64,000 bases of DNA from positions 26,619 to 90,618 of the forward strand of contig NZ_LZKJ01000087.1 in the NCBI RefSeq assembly GCF_001672775.1. The letters are read 5' to 3'. Below, piece by piece: positions 1 to 9,372 of this stretch; positions within the stretch are counted from its first letter, which is position 1, and each line of letters opens with the position of its first letter. The translations under genes and the position numbers were made by a program. Under the pieces are notes generated by a model that searched no databases, was not told where the DNA came from, and saw only the letters and a list, made by a program, of their open reading frames with translations. The stretch comes from Mycobacterium kyorinense (GTDB lineage: Bacteria > Actinomycetota > Actinomycetes > Mycobacteriales > Mycobacteriaceae).

Positions 1-530
1 TGGTCACCAAACGGGGCCGCGAGATCGGCGGGGCTGCAGCCGAACTGGCGGACCTGGCCGGCGAACAGGAACGAGCGCTGCGCCGGCTGGTCGCGGCGGC
101 GGACTTCGGCCGCGACGGCGACGCGCAGGCGGTCGACCTACGCACTTTGCTGGCCCGCCGCCACGACGACCAGGTGTCACTGAGTATGCCGGCTACGCCG
201 GTGCCGCTGGAGCGGCCGGTAGCCGAGGAGCTCGATGCGGCGGTCGGCAACGCGCTGGACAACGTGCGAGCTCACGCCGGGCCTGAGGCCCGAGCGTTCG
301 TGCTGCTGGAAGATCTCGAGGACACGGTCACTGTGAGCATCCGCGACGACGGAATCGGCATCGCCGCCGGCCGCCTCGAGGAAGCGGCCCGCCAGGGCCA
401 CGTGGGTATTTCCCAATCGATTGTGCAACGGCTGGCGTCGTTGGGCGGCAGCGCCCAACTGAGTACCGACGTCGGCGAAGGCACCGAATGGGAACTCACC
501 GTCCCACGCCGGGAGAAACGTCGTGGCTGA
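1..530 (+). CDS. Sensor histidine kinase, C-terminal fragment (5' end outside window)
   Basis: The frame is open from base 3 and ends at TGA 528-530. The visible part is the HATPase_c end of a NarL-type two-component kinase: an N-box-like ALDNVRAHA, a G1 box DDGIGI, a G2-like region GHVGISQS, and a closing GEGTEWELTVP. Such kinases autophosphorylate and pass phosphate to a LuxR-type regulator. The next gene is exactly that, and its GTG start overlaps this stop by 8 bp, so the two form one operon. The sensing domain, the phosphorylated His and the start codon lie left of the window. The signal cannot be inferred. Confidence 0.85.
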   Translation, partial: VTKRGREIGGAAAELADLAGEQERALRRLVAAADFGRDGDAQAVDLRTLLARRHDDQVSLSMPATPVPLERPVAEELDAAVGNALDNVRAHAGPEARAFVLLEDLEDTVTVSIRDDGIGIAAGRLEEAARQGHVGISQSIVQRLASLGGSAQLSTDVGEGTEWELTVPRREKRRG

Positions 531-1182
531 GCAAAAGCTTCTGTCGGTGATGGTGGTCGACGACCATCCGATCTGGCGCGACGCGGTGGCCCGCGACCTG
601 GCTGCGCGCGGTTTCGAGGTAGCGGCCACCGCCGACGGCGTCGCCGCTGCGCGCCGGCGCGCGGAAGTGGTCAAGCCCGATGTGGTGCTGATGGACATGC
701 GGCTGGCCGACGGCGACGGCGTGCAGGCGACTGTCGAAGTGATCAAGGTTTCTCCGTCGTCGCGGGTGCTGGTGTTGTCGGCCTCCGATGAACACGATGA
801 CGTCCTGCAAGCGGTCAAAGCCGGCGCGGCGGGGTACCTGGTGAAGAGCGCATCAAGCGCCGAGCTGGCCGAGGCGGTGCGCGCCACCGCGGCAGGGCGT
901 GCGGTGTTCACCGCGGGCTTGGCGGGGCTGGTGCTGGGCGAATATCGGCGTCTGAAACGCTCTCCGGAGGCCGGCCCTGCCACACCCGCGTTGACTGAAC
1001 GCGAGACCGAGGTGTTGCGTTTCGTCGCGAAAGGCCTGTCGGCCAAGCAGATCGCCCAGAAGCTGTCGTTGAGTCACCGCACCGTGGAAAACCACGTCCA
1101 GGCCACATTTCGTAAGCTGCAGGTCGCCAACCGGGTGGAGCTGACCCGCTACGCCATCGAACACGGGCTGCACGAGGACTAG
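523..1182 (+). CDS. LuxR/NarL-family response regulator
   Basis: This 219-residue protein is the DNA-binding partner of the preceding kinase. The receiver domain (about residues 7-125) has the acidic pair in VVDDHP, the phosphoacceptor Asp58 in LMDMRL, and the conserved Lys108 in GYLVKSA. A LuxR-type helix-turn-helix follows at about 154-219 (LTERETEVLRFVAKGLS...RTVENHV). The GTG start at 523 overlaps the kinase stop, as is usual for translational coupling. Two small palindromes lie between this gene and the DUF2339 gene downstream and could be its operator (see 1194-1228). Target genes are unknown; the downstream membrane-protein genes are the obvious guess. Confidence 0.93.
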   Translation: MAEQKLLSVMVVDDHPIWRDAVARDLAARGFEVAATADGVAAARRRAEVVKPDVVLMDMRLADGDGVQATVEVIKVSPSSRVLVLSASDEHDDVLQAVKAGAAGYLVKSASSAELAEAVRATAAGRAVFTAGLAGLVLGEYRRLKRSPEAGPATPALTERETEVLRFVAKGLSAKQIAQKLSLSHRTVENHVQATFRKLQVANRVELTRYAIEHGLHED

Positions 1183-1193
1183 CCGGCGAAGTC

Positions 1194-1228
1194 GAGTAGT
1201 TCTACTCATCCTTTCCGGCTCGCCGGAA
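1194..1228. promoter_or_regulatory. Two adjacent short palindromes, possible operator
   Basis: GAGTAG-TT-CTACTC (1194-1207) is a perfect 6-bp dyad. It is followed by TTCCGG-CTCG-CCGGAA (1213-1228), a 6-bp stem with a tetraloop. Both lie between the response regulator stop and the ATG at 1243. The first could be a LuxR-type binding site; the second could be a small hairpin in the leader. Function is inferred from position only. Confidence 0.35.
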
Positions 1229-1242
1229 GACATCGTGCAGGT

Positions 1243-3033
1243 ATGACCCAACCGCACGCCGTCATCACCCGCCTGTCCGCTGATTTCGAGTCGATCTCGC
1301 GGCAGATGTCGCGGGTCTCCGGAGACTTGGCTGAACTCGACCGCTACTTCGCCAGCTGGGCGGCGGCCGCTGCGCCTGTTGCGACACTGGTCCCGGAGCA
1401 GCCTCGGCCAGCACCGCTTGCCGCGCCCCCGCCGGCGCCGCGACCCGCGCCGCGGAGCGAGCCGCCACCGCCGCCGGCCTGGACACCCCCGCGCGAGTGG
1501 CGGCTGCCGGATGCGGGCGTGATCGGCAAGATCCTGGCCGTCGCCGGCGTCGCCGTCACGTTGGTCGGTGTGGTGTTGCTGCTGGTCCTCGCGGCCAAAG
1601 CGGGGCTGCTGCGTCCTGAGATTCGGGTGGCCGGCGGAACCGTCCTTGCCGCGGCGCTCGTCGGCGTGGGTGCTCGACTGCACGGCAAGCCGGGTGGGCG
1701 GATCGGGGCGATCGCGCTGGCCGCCACCGGTGTCGCCGCCGGCTACCTCGACGTCATCGCGGTGACCACCATCTACCGGTGGGCGCCGGCCGCGGCCGGA
1801 CTGGCTATCGCCGCCGCGGTGGGCACAGCGGGTCTGGCCTTGGCACGGCGGTGGAACTCCGAACACCTCGGTCTGCTGGTGCTGATCCCGCTGATCGGCC
1901 TGGCCCCGGTGCTTACCCGTGGAGTCGACCTGATGCTGATCGGTTTCATGCTTGCCCTGTCCGCCGCCGCCCTGGCCGGGCAATGGGGCAGGGACTGGAT
2001 CTGGATGTTCGCCGCCCGCATCGCGGCGCCCACCGCGCCGCTACTGATCGCACTGGCGGCCCGTGGCGGCACCGAGAACCCGTGGCTTCTCGGCGGCTTG
2101 TGCCGGTTGGCGGCGCTGCTGGCCATTGTCTCCGGCCTGATGCTGATCCCCGTCATCACCCGCACGACCGCACTTGCTGTGTTGACCGCGGCGGGCACCG
2201 TGCCGGTGCTGGCGTGCGGCGTCGCGGTGGATCGGCTGCTGGCCACGCTGCTGACCGGAAGCTTGGCTGCCGGTCTGCTGGCCCTCGTCATCTTGGGCAG
2301 CGACCTTCCGCGCATCGTCGTGCAAATCTGGTCGGCGTTGTCCGCGGTGTCGGCGCTCATTGCTGTCGACACCGCATTTCACGGCTACCTGGAAGCTCCT
2401 GTGTTACTGGCGATCGCGATCACGGTCGCCGTCGCGGGTCGCAAGGATGCGATCGCGCGTTGGGTGGCAACAGGATTCGGCGCCATCGGAATCCTGGCCT
2501 TTCTCAGCGCAGCTCACCCCACCAACTTGCTGCACGGCACCGCGGTGTCGACCTCGGTTGCGGTCGCCACGATGGTCACCAGTGTGCTGGTCATCGCCTA
2601 CGTCGCCGTCATGTCCCCGCTGCACGCGCTCGTCGTCCAGCGCGACCTCGACCTCGCACGGGTGCTGGCCGGCGTCGGCGCCGGATATCTCGTTTACTCG
2701 GTCACCATGTTCACCGTCACCGCCGGTGTTCTGGTCGGCGGTACCAGCGCCGGATTCCTGGCCGGGCACATGGCGGCCACCATCTGCTGGACCGCCATGG
2801 CCGCAACATTATTCATCTACGCCCGTAGATCCTCGGGCCAGCGGCGCACCGTGGCGGTCACCGGCGGGCTGGCGCTGACCGCAGCGGCCATCGCCAAGCT
2901 GTTCCTGTTCGACCTGGGCACCCTCGACGGCATCTTCCGCGTCACCGCGTTCATCGTCGTCGGCCTGGCGCTGCTTGCCATGGGCACCGGCTACGCCCGT
3001 TCGCTGGCGCAGCGCGACACCGTGACTCCCTGA
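1243..3033 (+). CDS. DUF2339-type polytopic membrane protein
   Basis: This is a 596-residue protein. A soluble N-terminus of about 90 residues comes first, opening with a short helical stretch and then a proline/alanine-rich linker (about 45-88). After that come about fifteen closely spaced hydrophobic segments to the C-terminus, with very short loops. The overall layout (coiled N-terminus, Pro-rich linker, many TM segments) matches DUF2339 membrane proteins, whose function is not established. It begins 60 bp after the response regulator and is followed 32 bp later by an acyltransferase on the same strand, so all may be co-transcribed. I recall no counterpart at this position in M. tuberculosis. 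Confidence 0.8.
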   Translation: MTQPHAVITRLSADFESISRQMSRVSGDLAELDRYFASWAAAAAPVATLVPEQPRPAPLAAPPPAPRPAPRSEPPPPPAWTPPREWRLPDAGVIGKILAVAGVAVTLVGVVLLLVLAAKAGLLRPEIRVAGGTVLAAALVGVGARLHGKPGGRIGAIALAATGVAAGYLDVIAVTTIYRWAPAAAGLAIAAAVGTAGLALARRWNSEHLGLLVLIPLIGLAPVLTRGVDLMLIGFMLALSAAALAGQWGRDWIWMFAARIAAPTAPLLIALAARGGTENPWLLGGLCRLAALLAIVSGLMLIPVITRTTALAVLTAAGTVPVLACGVAVDRLLATLLTGSLAAGLLALVILGSDLPRIVVQIWSALSAVSALIAVDTAFHGYLEAPVLLAIAITVAVAGRKDAIARWVATGFGAIGILAFLSAAHPTNLLHGTAVSTSVAVATMVTSVLVIAYVAVMSPLHALVVQRDLDLARVLAGVGAGYLVYSVTMFTVTAGVLVGGTSAGFLAGHMAATICWTAMAATLFIYARRSSGQRRTVAVTGGLALTAAAIAKLFLFDLGTLDGIFRVTAFIVVGLALLAMGTGYARSLAQRDTVTP

Positions 3034-3065
3034 AACTGTTCTACGGAAAGGTATTTGGACACATC

Positions 3066-4391
3066 ATGACCACACTGACGGGTCTACCCTCTGCCGAAGA
3101 TTTGGCCGCGGCCACTCCCGCGGGGCGCGATCGCGCCCTGGACGTCATTCGCATCACCTCCCTGATCGCTGTCGTTGCCGGTCACACCGTGATGGCGATC
3201 AGCACCATCCGCGGCGGTGTGCTCATCTGGGACAACCTGCTCACCACATCCGTTGTATTCCAAGCACTTACCTGGGTTTTCCAGATCATGCCGCTGTTCT
3301 TTTTCGCCGGCGCCGCCGCTTGCCTGACCTCGTGGCAGCCCGGCACCAACTGGGGCAGCTGGCTGATGACCCGCTGCACCCGGCTGTTCCGCCCGGTGTT
3401 CTACTACCTCGGATTCTGGGCCGCGGCGCTGTACCTGCTGCATCCGCTTGTGCCACAACACGTCTACGACCCCATCGCCGGCGTCTCCACCCAAGCGATG
3501 TGGTTCCTCGGCGCCTACGTGCTGGTGCTGGCCGCGATGCCGATGCTGTATCGGATCACCACCACCGCCCGCCTGGCCGGCGGCGTTGCTGCCGTCTACG
3601 GGACCATCGCGATTATCGACGTCATGCGGCTGCATTGGCATGCCGCGGCACCGCTGGGTTACCTGAACCTCGCCGTCTGGCTGATCCCGGCCATGTTCGG
3701 CGTCGCCTACCGCCGCCATCTGCTCAGCGCACGTACCGCACTCGCGACCGCCGCCGGGGTCTTCGCGATCAACCTGGCCCTGGCCTGCTGGGGGCCGTAT
3801 CAGTTGAGCATGGTGGGCACCGGCGATCACCACCTGTCCAATACCAGCCCCCCGTCACTGCTCCTGGCCGGCCACGCCATCGTCGTGAGCCTCGTCGCGA
3901 TCGCCGCCGCCCCCGCCATCGGACGCTGGGCGCGACGACCCCGCGTGTGGTGGTGGACCGCACTCGGCAACTCCGGCGCCATGACGCTCTACCTGTGGCA
4001 TATCCCCGCGCTGCTGGGCATCCACCTGCTCTTCGACGAGCTCAGCCTGCCCCGCTACCCCGGCCAGCCCCACTTCGCCATCATCAGCATCGCGCAGCTA
4101 CTGCTGATGGCCGGCGTCGTCGCCATCCTCTTCGTGGCACTGCGACCCTTGGAGAACGATCCGCTACCTGGCTGGGACGGCGCCGCACCCGTCACCACCG
4201 TCGGTCGAGGCACCGCGATCGGAGCGCTGCTGTGCGTCGCCGGCGCGACCACGTTGGTGGCGATCCACTGGGGCCTCAAAGACGTCGGACTGTACTTCGA
4301 GGCAACGACGGTGACCGCGCTGGTGACCGCCCGGGCGCTCGCAACACGACCAGCCCTGCCAGTCATAGCCGCTGCAGCGATTGCATCGTGA
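3066..4391 (+). CDS. Acyltransferase 3 family membrane protein
   Basis: This 441-residue polytopic protein has the acyltransferase-3 (OafA-like) pattern. The N-terminal DRALDVIRITSLIAVVAGH resembles the family's R-x10-H region, and about ten membrane segments follow, including a late WHIPALLGIHL helix. Members transfer acyl groups from the cytoplasmic side to sugars or other envelope molecules. The substrate here is unknown. The ATG at 3066 is preceded by GGAAAGG, although the spacing is long. The gene follows the DUF2339 protein closely. Its 3' end overlaps the convergent acetyltransferase gene by 29 bp. Confidence 0.85.
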   Translation: MTTLTGLPSAEDLAAATPAGRDRALDVIRITSLIAVVAGHTVMAISTIRGGVLIWDNLLTTSVVFQALTWVFQIMPLFFFAGAAACLTSWQPGTNWGSWLMTRCTRLFRPVFYYLGFWAAALYLLHPLVPQHVYDPIAGVSTQAMWFLGAYVLVLAAMPMLYRITTTARLAGGVAAVYGTIAIIDVMRLHWHAAAPLGYLNLAVWLIPAMFGVAYRRHLLSARTALATAAGVFAINLALACWGPYQLSMVGTGDHHLSNTSPPSLLLAGHAIVVSLVAIAAAPAIGRWARRPRVWWWTALGNSGAMTLYLWHIPALLGIHLLFDELSLPRYPGQPHFAIISIAQLLLMAGVVAILFVALRPLENDPLPGWDGAAPVTTVGRGTAIGALLCVAGATTLVAIHWGLKDVGLYFEATTVTALVTARALATRPALPVIAAAAIAS

Positions 4392-5277
4392 GGTAGCGGC
4401 AGCGGTGCTGCGAGGTGAAACCCAGCGACTCGAAAAGGCCGAGCGCCGCAGCAGTGTCGGCAATCTGCGCGTAGCCACGGGTGGCGCCGCGATCGGCGCC
4501 CCAGGCCAGTAGCGCCGTGCACACCGCCCGGGCGTGACCATGTCCGCGGTGATCGGCGGCGACGCGGACCTCTGAGACGCCCACCCATCGGCTGCCGTCC
4601 GGAGTCGCGGTCAATGCGGCCCGCCCGATGGCGACGCCCGCACGGCGGCCAAACATCAGCTCGCCGTCGACGACGGCGGTCAGCACGTCGACCGGCACGT
4701 CGCGGGCATAGCAATCCAGCCAGTCAGCCGTCGGGCGTTGCTCCAGCGTGACGCTCGGCCCCGAGCGTTGCTCTAGCGTGACGTTCGACAGCTCGCACAC
4801 CAGCATTCGCGTTTCGCATTCGGCGGGCGCGTCGTCCGGCAGGCGCAGCAGCCGGTCCGGAACGGCCAGTAGCGGCGTGAGCCCGCGCTCCGTATACCAG
4901 TCCACGATCGCCGGGATCGCGGCGGCATTAGCGGAAAACTCCAGGGGAACAGCACTATTCGCTCGCCGCGTCGACCCGTGTCCAGCGCGTAGCAACCAGC
5001 CGTCGAGCCAGTGCTGTTCAACGCCGGGCCAGGCCAGCGCGGCCGCATGCTCGACGGCGCGGATCTGTGAGTTGCGCACCGGCACATCGGTTAGCCGGCG
5101 CACCGTCACCGCGTCGGCTGCGGCGAACTCGACGATGTCACCGGCCCGCGTCTGCACCCGCACCACCGGGTCGAGTTGCAGCAGATGGCCTACCGCATCG
5201 GTCAATGGTGGCACCGAACCAGCGGGCCGGCGGTAGCGCACCGTCACCCGTGTTCCGATCGCGGGCCACGAAACCAT
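4363..5277 (-). CDS. GNAT family N-acetyltransferase (Rv0428c-like)
   Basis: This 304-residue protein is similar to M. tuberculosis Rv0428c. The N-terminal third ([16 protein letters not shown], about 1-90) is a small beta-rich region. The C-terminal half carries a GNAT fold with the acetyl-CoA loop VAADHRGHGHARAV and a closing helix GLFESLGF. The ATG at 5277 forms TGATG with the stop of def, so translation is coupled to the deformylase. The reading frame could extend further upstream but would then lie inside def. A 30-bp in-frame tandem duplication gives VTLEQR twice in the middle of the protein (4735-4787). The acetyl acceptor is unknown. Confidence 0.88.
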   Translation of the reverse strand: MVSWPAIGTRVTVRYRRPAGSVPPLTDAVGHLLQLDPVVRVQTRAGDIVEFAAADAVTVRRLTDVPVRNSQIRAVEHAAALAWPGVEQHWLDGWLLRAGHGSTRRANSAVPLEFSANAAAIPAIVDWYTERGLTPLLAVPDRLLRLPDDAPAECETRMLVCELSNVTLEQRSGPSVTLEQRPTADWLDCYARDVPVDVLTAVVDGELMFGRRAGVAIGRAALTATPDGSRWVGVSEVRVAADHRGHGHARAVCTALLAWGADRGATRGYAQIADTAAALGLFESLGFTSQHRCRYLTMQSLQRL

Positions 5278-5870
5278 CAGTGGCCGAACGGATCCGGTCC
5301 CTCGCCCGGTGTCCAGGACAACCCGGGAACGCCCCAGCCCTGCGATTTGACGGCCCGCTTGGCGGCCCGGGCATGCCGGCCGATCAAGCGGTCGAGGTAC
5401 AGGAAGCCGTCCAGATGGCCGGTCTCGTGTTGGAGCATGCGGGCGAACAGCCCGGTGCCCTCGATCGTGACCGGGTTGGCTTCGGCGTCGAGTCCGGTCA
5501 CCCGCGCCCAGGTTGCCCGCCCGGTCGGAAACGACTCGCCGGGCACCGATAGACAACCCTCGTCGTCGCGATCCGGGTCGGGCATGGTCTCGGGCACCTC
5601 GGAGGTCTCCAGTACCGGATTGACCACCACGCCGCGGCGGCGTTTGGTCTGCCCGCGGTCGTCAGCGCAGTCGTAGACGAAAACCCGCAGTCCCACACCG
5701 ATCTGATTGGCGGCCAGGCCGACCCCGTGGGCGGCGTCCATCGTGTCGTAGAGGGTGCTGATCAAGTCCGACAGGTCGGCCGGTAGCGAACCGTCCGCGG
5801 CCACCGACACCGGTGTGGTGGGGGTATGCAAGACCGGATCACCCACGATGCGAATGGGTACGACTGCCAT
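5277..5870 (-). CDS. def: Peptide deformylase
   Basis: This 197-residue enzyme removes the formyl group from the initiator methionine of nascent proteins. All three metal-site motifs are present: GVGLAANQ (motif 1), EGCLSV (motif 2, Cys ligand) and QHETGHLDG (motif 3, HExxH). The long insert with DPDRDDEG and the C-terminus GVPGLSW...DPFGH match the mycobacterial Def. The ATG at 5870 ([12 protein letters not shown]) matches the M. tuberculosis start; the frame is open a further 10 codons upstream but this is not needed. It is the first gene of a two-gene operon with the GNAT protein and is divergent from the Rv0430-like gene across 167 bp. Confidence 0.97.
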   Translation of the reverse strand: MAVVPIRIVGDPVLHTPTTPVSVAADGSLPADLSDLISTLYDTMDAAHGVGLAANQIGVGLRVFVYDCADDRGQTKRRRGVVVNPVLETSEVPETMPDPDRDDEGCLSVPGESFPTGRATWARVTGLDAEANPVTIEGTGLFARMLQHETGHLDGFLYLDRLIGRHARAAKRAVKSQGWGVPGLSWTPGEGPDPFGH

Positions 5871-6037
5871 GGTCGGCAAGCTTAAGCCTGCCGACGACAC
5901 GCGTCGCGACGTGGCGTGGCAATCGAACTTCGCCGAGCGACTCGCGGGCGAGGATTACGTGTCAACAGTTAGCGCCGTGGTTGAATATTCGCCGATACAG
6001 CGTGCATTCGAGATTCGAACGGGGTCACAGGAGCGAT

Positions 6038-6346
6038 ATGGACAGCGCCATGGCGCGGGCTAATCGATCGGGGGACGACTCTGAAATCGCCGATGGGCTA
6101 ACCCGCCGCGAACACGACATCCTGGCTTTCGAGCGGCAATGGTGGAAATACGCCGGCGCCAAAGAAGAAGCAATCAAAGAGTTGTTCTCGATGTCGGCGA
6201 CCCGCTACTACCAGGTGCTCAACGCACTGGTTGATCGACCCGAGGCATTAGCCGCCGATCCGATGCTGGTGAAACGGCTGCGACGGCTGCGCGCCAGTCG
6301 GCAGAAGGCCCGGGCCGCGCGGCGGCTCGGCTTCGAGGTCACCTGA
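6038..6346 (+). CDS. DUF3263 protein, Rv0430-like
   Basis: This is a small, highly basic 102-residue protein nearly identical to M. tuberculosis Rv0430. It holds one DUF3263 domain (about 20-85: LTRREHDILAFERQWW...SATRYYQVLNALVD). This looks like a helix-turn-helix, and the C-terminus is Arg/Lys-rich, so nucleic-acid binding is plausible but unproven. The ATG at 6038 has an AGGAG Shine-Dalgarno at 6029-6033. The frame is open further upstream but overlaps the divergent def promoter region. virR follows 71 bp downstream, so the two may share a transcript. Confidence 0.92.
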   Translation: MDSAMARANRSGDDSEIADGLTRREHDILAFERQWWKYAGAKEEAIKELFSMSATRYYQVLNALVDRPEALAADPMLVKRLRRLRASRQKARAARRLGFEVT

Positions 6347-6417
6347 GGTCCGGTTGAGGTGCGGCGCTTCGCGGCGTCGTTGTGGGTTCTGGCCCAGTCC
6401 TGGATACAGTGGCGTCG

Positions 6418-6879
6418 ATGAATGAACGCGTTCCGGATTCCTCCGGGCTTCCGCTGCGGGCCATGGTGATGGTGCTGCTGTTTTTGGGTGTCATTTTCCT
6501 GTTGGTGGGCTTTCAAGCCATGGGATCGGGCGGAAACTCCGACGACGACTCGTCGGGTTCGTCCGTGTCGACCAGCGCCATGCCGCCAAAGACGCGAGCG
6601 CCGGCTAAAGCCCAGGTGCGGGTGTTCAACATCTCCGATCAAGAAGGCGTCGCCGCTCGCACACGCGACGAACTACAGGCAGCGGGCTACGACGTCACCG
6701 AAGTCGGCAACCTCCCGTCGTTAGCCGATGTCACGGCCACCACGGTGTATTACACCGACGCACCCGGGGAGCAGGAAACCGCCGACGCCGTCGGCAAGCT
6801 GCTGGCCGCGCAGGTCGAACCGCGAATCCCCGACGTCGCCGACCAACCGCCCGGCGTCATCGTTCTCGTCACGGGCTAG
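6418..6879 (+). CDS. virR: LytR C-terminal domain membrane protein VirR (Rv0431-like)
   Basis: This 153-residue protein has one N-terminal membrane anchor (about 13-36), a low-complexity Ser/Asp/Pro linker and an extracytoplasmic LytR_C domain (about 62-150: AQVRVFNIS...PPGVIVLVTG). It matches M. tuberculosis Rv0431 (VirR), which affects cell-wall integrity and vesicle release. The start MNERVPDSSGLPLRAM is the one conserved in M. tuberculosis; twelve upstream codons are open but not conserved as I recall. sodC begins 9 bp after the stop, so the genes are almost certainly co-transcribed. Confidence 0.93.
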   Translation: MNERVPDSSGLPLRAMVMVLLFLGVIFLLVGFQAMGSGGNSDDDSSGSSVSTSAMPPKTRAPAKAQVRVFNISDQEGVAARTRDELQAAGYDVTEVGNLPSLADVTATTVYYTDAPGEQETADAVGKLLAAQVEPRIPDVADQPPGVIVLVTG

Positions 6880-6888
6880 TCTTTCCCC

Positions 6889-7590
6889 ATGCTGAAGCCC
6901 GCCAAAAGCCGTACTGTCGTCGTCGCTGGTCTCGCAGCGCTTACCGCTCCTGTTGCTTTGCTGAGCGCATGTTCGCCGCCCAACGAGTCGCCGGCCACGT
7001 CTCCTGGCACCACGCCGTCGGTGTGGACCGGATCGCCGGCGCCGGCCAATACGCCACCCGAAGGCGGGCCGGTGCCGCCGGACACGCTGACCGCCCATCT
7101 GAAGGCACCGGACGGCACCAAGGTGGCGACCGCGAAATTCGAGTTCGACCACGGCTATGTGACCGTGACGGTGGAGACCACCGGCCTCGGCCAGTTGACG
7201 CCCGGCTTCCACGGGATGCACATCCACAAGGTGGGCAAGTGTGAGCCCGACTCAGTCGCCCCGACCGGCGGAGAGCCCGGCAACTTCAACTCGGCAGGCG
7301 GGCATTACCAGGCGCCCGGGCACAGCGGGGGCCCCATGAGCGGCGACCTGACGTCGCTGCAGGTGCGTAAGGATGGTGCGGCGCTGCTGGTGACCACCAC
7401 CGACGCGTTCACCAAAGAGGACCTGACGTCGGGCGAGGGCACCTCGATTGTCATTCACGCCGATGCGGACAACTTCGGCAACATCCCGGACCGCTACCAG
7501 GTCAACGGAACACCTGGTCCCGACCAGACCACCATGTCCACCGGTGACGCCGGCAAGCGGGTGGCGTGCGGTGTCATCAGCGCCGGTTAG
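6889..7590 (+). CDS. sodC: Superoxide dismutase [Cu-Zn] family lipoprotein SodC
   Basis: This 233-residue exported protein has a signal peptide with lipobox LLSAC (lipidated Cys28), then a Pro/Ser-rich spacer to about residue 65 and a Cu/Zn-SOD domain. Copper ligands are visible in [17 protein letters not shown] and [10 protein letters not shown], and the terminal GKRVACGV supplies the disulfide Cys. It dismutates superoxide at the cell surface. The M. tuberculosis enzyme is known to work without structural zinc, and this sequence has the same kind of loop. It sits between virR and ybdK with minimal gaps. Confidence 0.96.
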   Translation: MLKPAKSRTVVVAGLAALTAPVALLSACSPPNESPATSPGTTPSVWTGSPAPANTPPEGGPVPPDTLTAHLKAPDGTKVATAKFEFDHGYVTVTVETTGLGQLTPGFHGMHIHKVGKCEPDSVAPTGGEPGNFNSAGGHYQAPGHSGGPMSGDLTSLQVRKDGAALLVTTTDAFTKEDLTSGEGTSIVIHADADNFGNIPDRYQVNGTPGPDQTTMSTGDAGKRVACGVISAG

Positions 7591-8722
7591 CAAACCGGCC
7601 GGCAGGGTATCCAGGCGTGTGGATTTCGCCGCCTCACCACGGCCGACGCTCGGCGTCGAATGGGAGTTCGCACTGGTCGACGCGCAGACCCGCGACCTGA
7701 GCAACGAAGCCGCCGCCGTGATGGGGGACATCGGCGAAAACCCCTGCGTCCACAAGGAACTACTGCGCAACACCGTTGAAATCGTCAGCGGTGTCTGCGA
7801 CTACACCGGTGAGGCGATGGCCGATCTTCGGGCCACCCTGGGCACCGTCCGTCAGATCGTCCGCGATCGCGGCATGGAGTTGTTCGGCGCGGGCGCACAC
7901 CCGTTTGCGCGGTGGTCTGCCCAGAAGCTCACCGACGCACCGCGTTACGCCGAGCTGATCAAGCGCACCCAGTGGTGGGGACGGCAGATGCTGATCTGGG
8001 GAGTGCACGTGCATGTCGGGCTGTCGTCGGCGCACAAAGTGATGCCGATCATGTCGTCGCTGCTGAACTATTACCCACATCTGTTGGCGCTGTCGGCCTC
8101 CTCGCCGTGGTGGGCCGGTGAGGACACCGGGTATCCCAGTAATCGGGCGATGATGTTTCAGCAGCTGCCCACCGCCGGGTTGCCGTTCCAGTTTCAAACC
8201 TGGTCGCAGTTCGAAAAATTCGTGCATGACCAGAAGAAGACCGGAATCATCGAGGACATCAACGAAATCCGTTGGGATATCCGGCCTTCACCGCATAACG
8301 GCACCCTGGAGGTGCGGGTCTGCGACGGGGTGTCCAACCTGCGTGAGCTGGGTGCACTGGTGGCCTTGACGCACTGCCTGGTCGTCGATTTGGACCGGCG
8401 GCTCGACGCGGGTGAGACACTGCCGACGATGCCGCCGTGGCATCATCAGGAGAACAAGTGGCGGGCCGCCCGCTACGGCCTGGATGCGGTGATCATCCTC
8501 GACGCCGACAGCAACGAACGCTTGGTCACCGAGGATCTCGATGATCTGCTCAACCGCCTCGAGCCGATCGCAAAGTCGTTGCGCTGCACCGACGAATTGG
8601 CCGTCGTCGCAGACATCTGGCAGAACGGGGCGTCGTATCAGCGGCAGCGCCGCGTCGCCGAAGAGCATGACGGCGACCTGCGGGCAGTCGTCGACTCGCT
8701 GGTCGCCGAACTCGACATCTGA
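7571..8722 (+). CDS. ybdK: Carboxylate-amine ligase YbdK (glutamate-cysteine ligase type 2), Rv0433-like
   Basis: The protein matches M. tuberculosis Rv0433, an ATP-grasp-like GCS2 family member annotated as a weak glutamate-cysteine ligase. Its substrate in mycobacteria is unproven. Family marks are [13 protein letters not shown] near the N-terminus, [21 protein letters not shown] and [17 protein letters not shown] choose GTG 7571 (20-bp overlap with sodC; 383 residues). An in-frame GTG at 7619, just before [11 protein letters not shown], is an alternative, and M. tuberculosis has an intermediate length. The stop lies 2 bp before the Rv0434-like ATG, which indicates coupling. Confidence 0.9.
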   Translation: MSSAPVSKPAGRVSRRVDFAASPRPTLGVEWEFALVDAQTRDLSNEAAAVMGDIGENPCVHKELLRNTVEIVSGVCDYTGEAMADLRATLGTVRQIVRDRGMELFGAGAHPFARWSAQKLTDAPRYAELIKRTQWWGRQMLIWGVHVHVGLSSAHKVMPIMSSLLNYYPHLLALSASSPWWAGEDTGYPSNRAMMFQQLPTAGLPFQFQTWSQFEKFVHDQKKTGIIEDINEIRWDIRPSPHNGTLEVRVCDGVSNLRELGALVALTHCLVVDLDRRLDAGETLPTMPPWHHQENKWRAARYGLDAVIILDADSNERLVTEDLDDLLNRLEPIAKSLRCTDELAVVADIWQNGASYQRQRRVAEEHDGDLRAVVDSLVAELDI

Positions 8723-8724
8723 TC

Positions 8725-9372
8725 ATGGTTGACGCGGAAGCTGTTGAGCTGGCGATGTTTCCGCTCGAGTCTGCGCTGTTGCCTGACGAGGACCTGCCGC
8801 TGCGCATCTTCGAACCCCGCTACACCGCCCTGGTGGCCGACTGCATGCGCACCTCCGATCCGCAGTTCGGGGTGGTGTTGATCTCGCGCGGCCGCGAGGT
8901 CGGCGGCGGCGATGCACGATGTGATGTGGGCGCGCTGGCCGAAATCACCGAATGCACCGAGCTCGGTTCCGGGCGGTATGCGCTGCGCTGCCGGATGCGT
9001 GAACGAATCCGGGTGTGCGAGTGGCTGCCCGACGACCCGTACCCGCGGGCTCTTGCGCGGGTCTGGCCCGATGAGCCGGGCGCCTCGGTGACCGACGGTC
9101 AGCTCAGCGAGCTCGAGGAGCGGGTGCTGGCGCTGTTCGAGCGGATCGCCGGCGCACGCGGGGTGGCATTGCCGAGTCGCGAGGTGCTGCTGGGTAGCAG
9201 CGATGCGGCCGACCCCGGCGCACGGCTGTATGCGTTGGCGTCGCGCGTCCCGATCGGCCAAGCCGATCGCTACGCGGTGCTGTCGGCGCCGTCAGCGGCT
9301 GAGCGGCTGGCGGCCCTGGACGAAGCCGTCGAGACCGTCGCCGCGATGATTGAATTCCAGCTGTCCGACTAA
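8725..9372 (+). CDS. LON N-terminal substrate-binding domain protein, Rv0434-like
   Basis: This 215-residue protein consists only of the PUA-like N-terminal domain of Lon protease (about 8-200: MFPLESALLPDEDLPLRIFEPRY...), with no AAA or protease module. Stand-alone copies are widespread and presumably bind unfolded polypeptides, but no activity is assigned. It corresponds to M. tuberculosis Rv0434. It is the last gene of the virR-sodC-ybdK run. Its stop overlaps the stop of the convergent MFS gene by 4 bp, and this is where collinearity with M. tuberculosis is broken by inserted genes. Confidence 0.9.
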   Translation: MVDAEAVELAMFPLESALLPDEDLPLRIFEPRYTALVADCMRTSDPQFGVVLISRGREVGGGDARCDVGALAEITECTELGSGRYALRCRMRERIRVCEWLPDDPYPRALARVWPDEPGASVTDGQLSELEERVLALFERIAGARGVALPSREVLLGSSDAADPGARLYALASRVPIGQADRYAVLSAPSAAERLAALDEAVETVAAMIEFQLSD

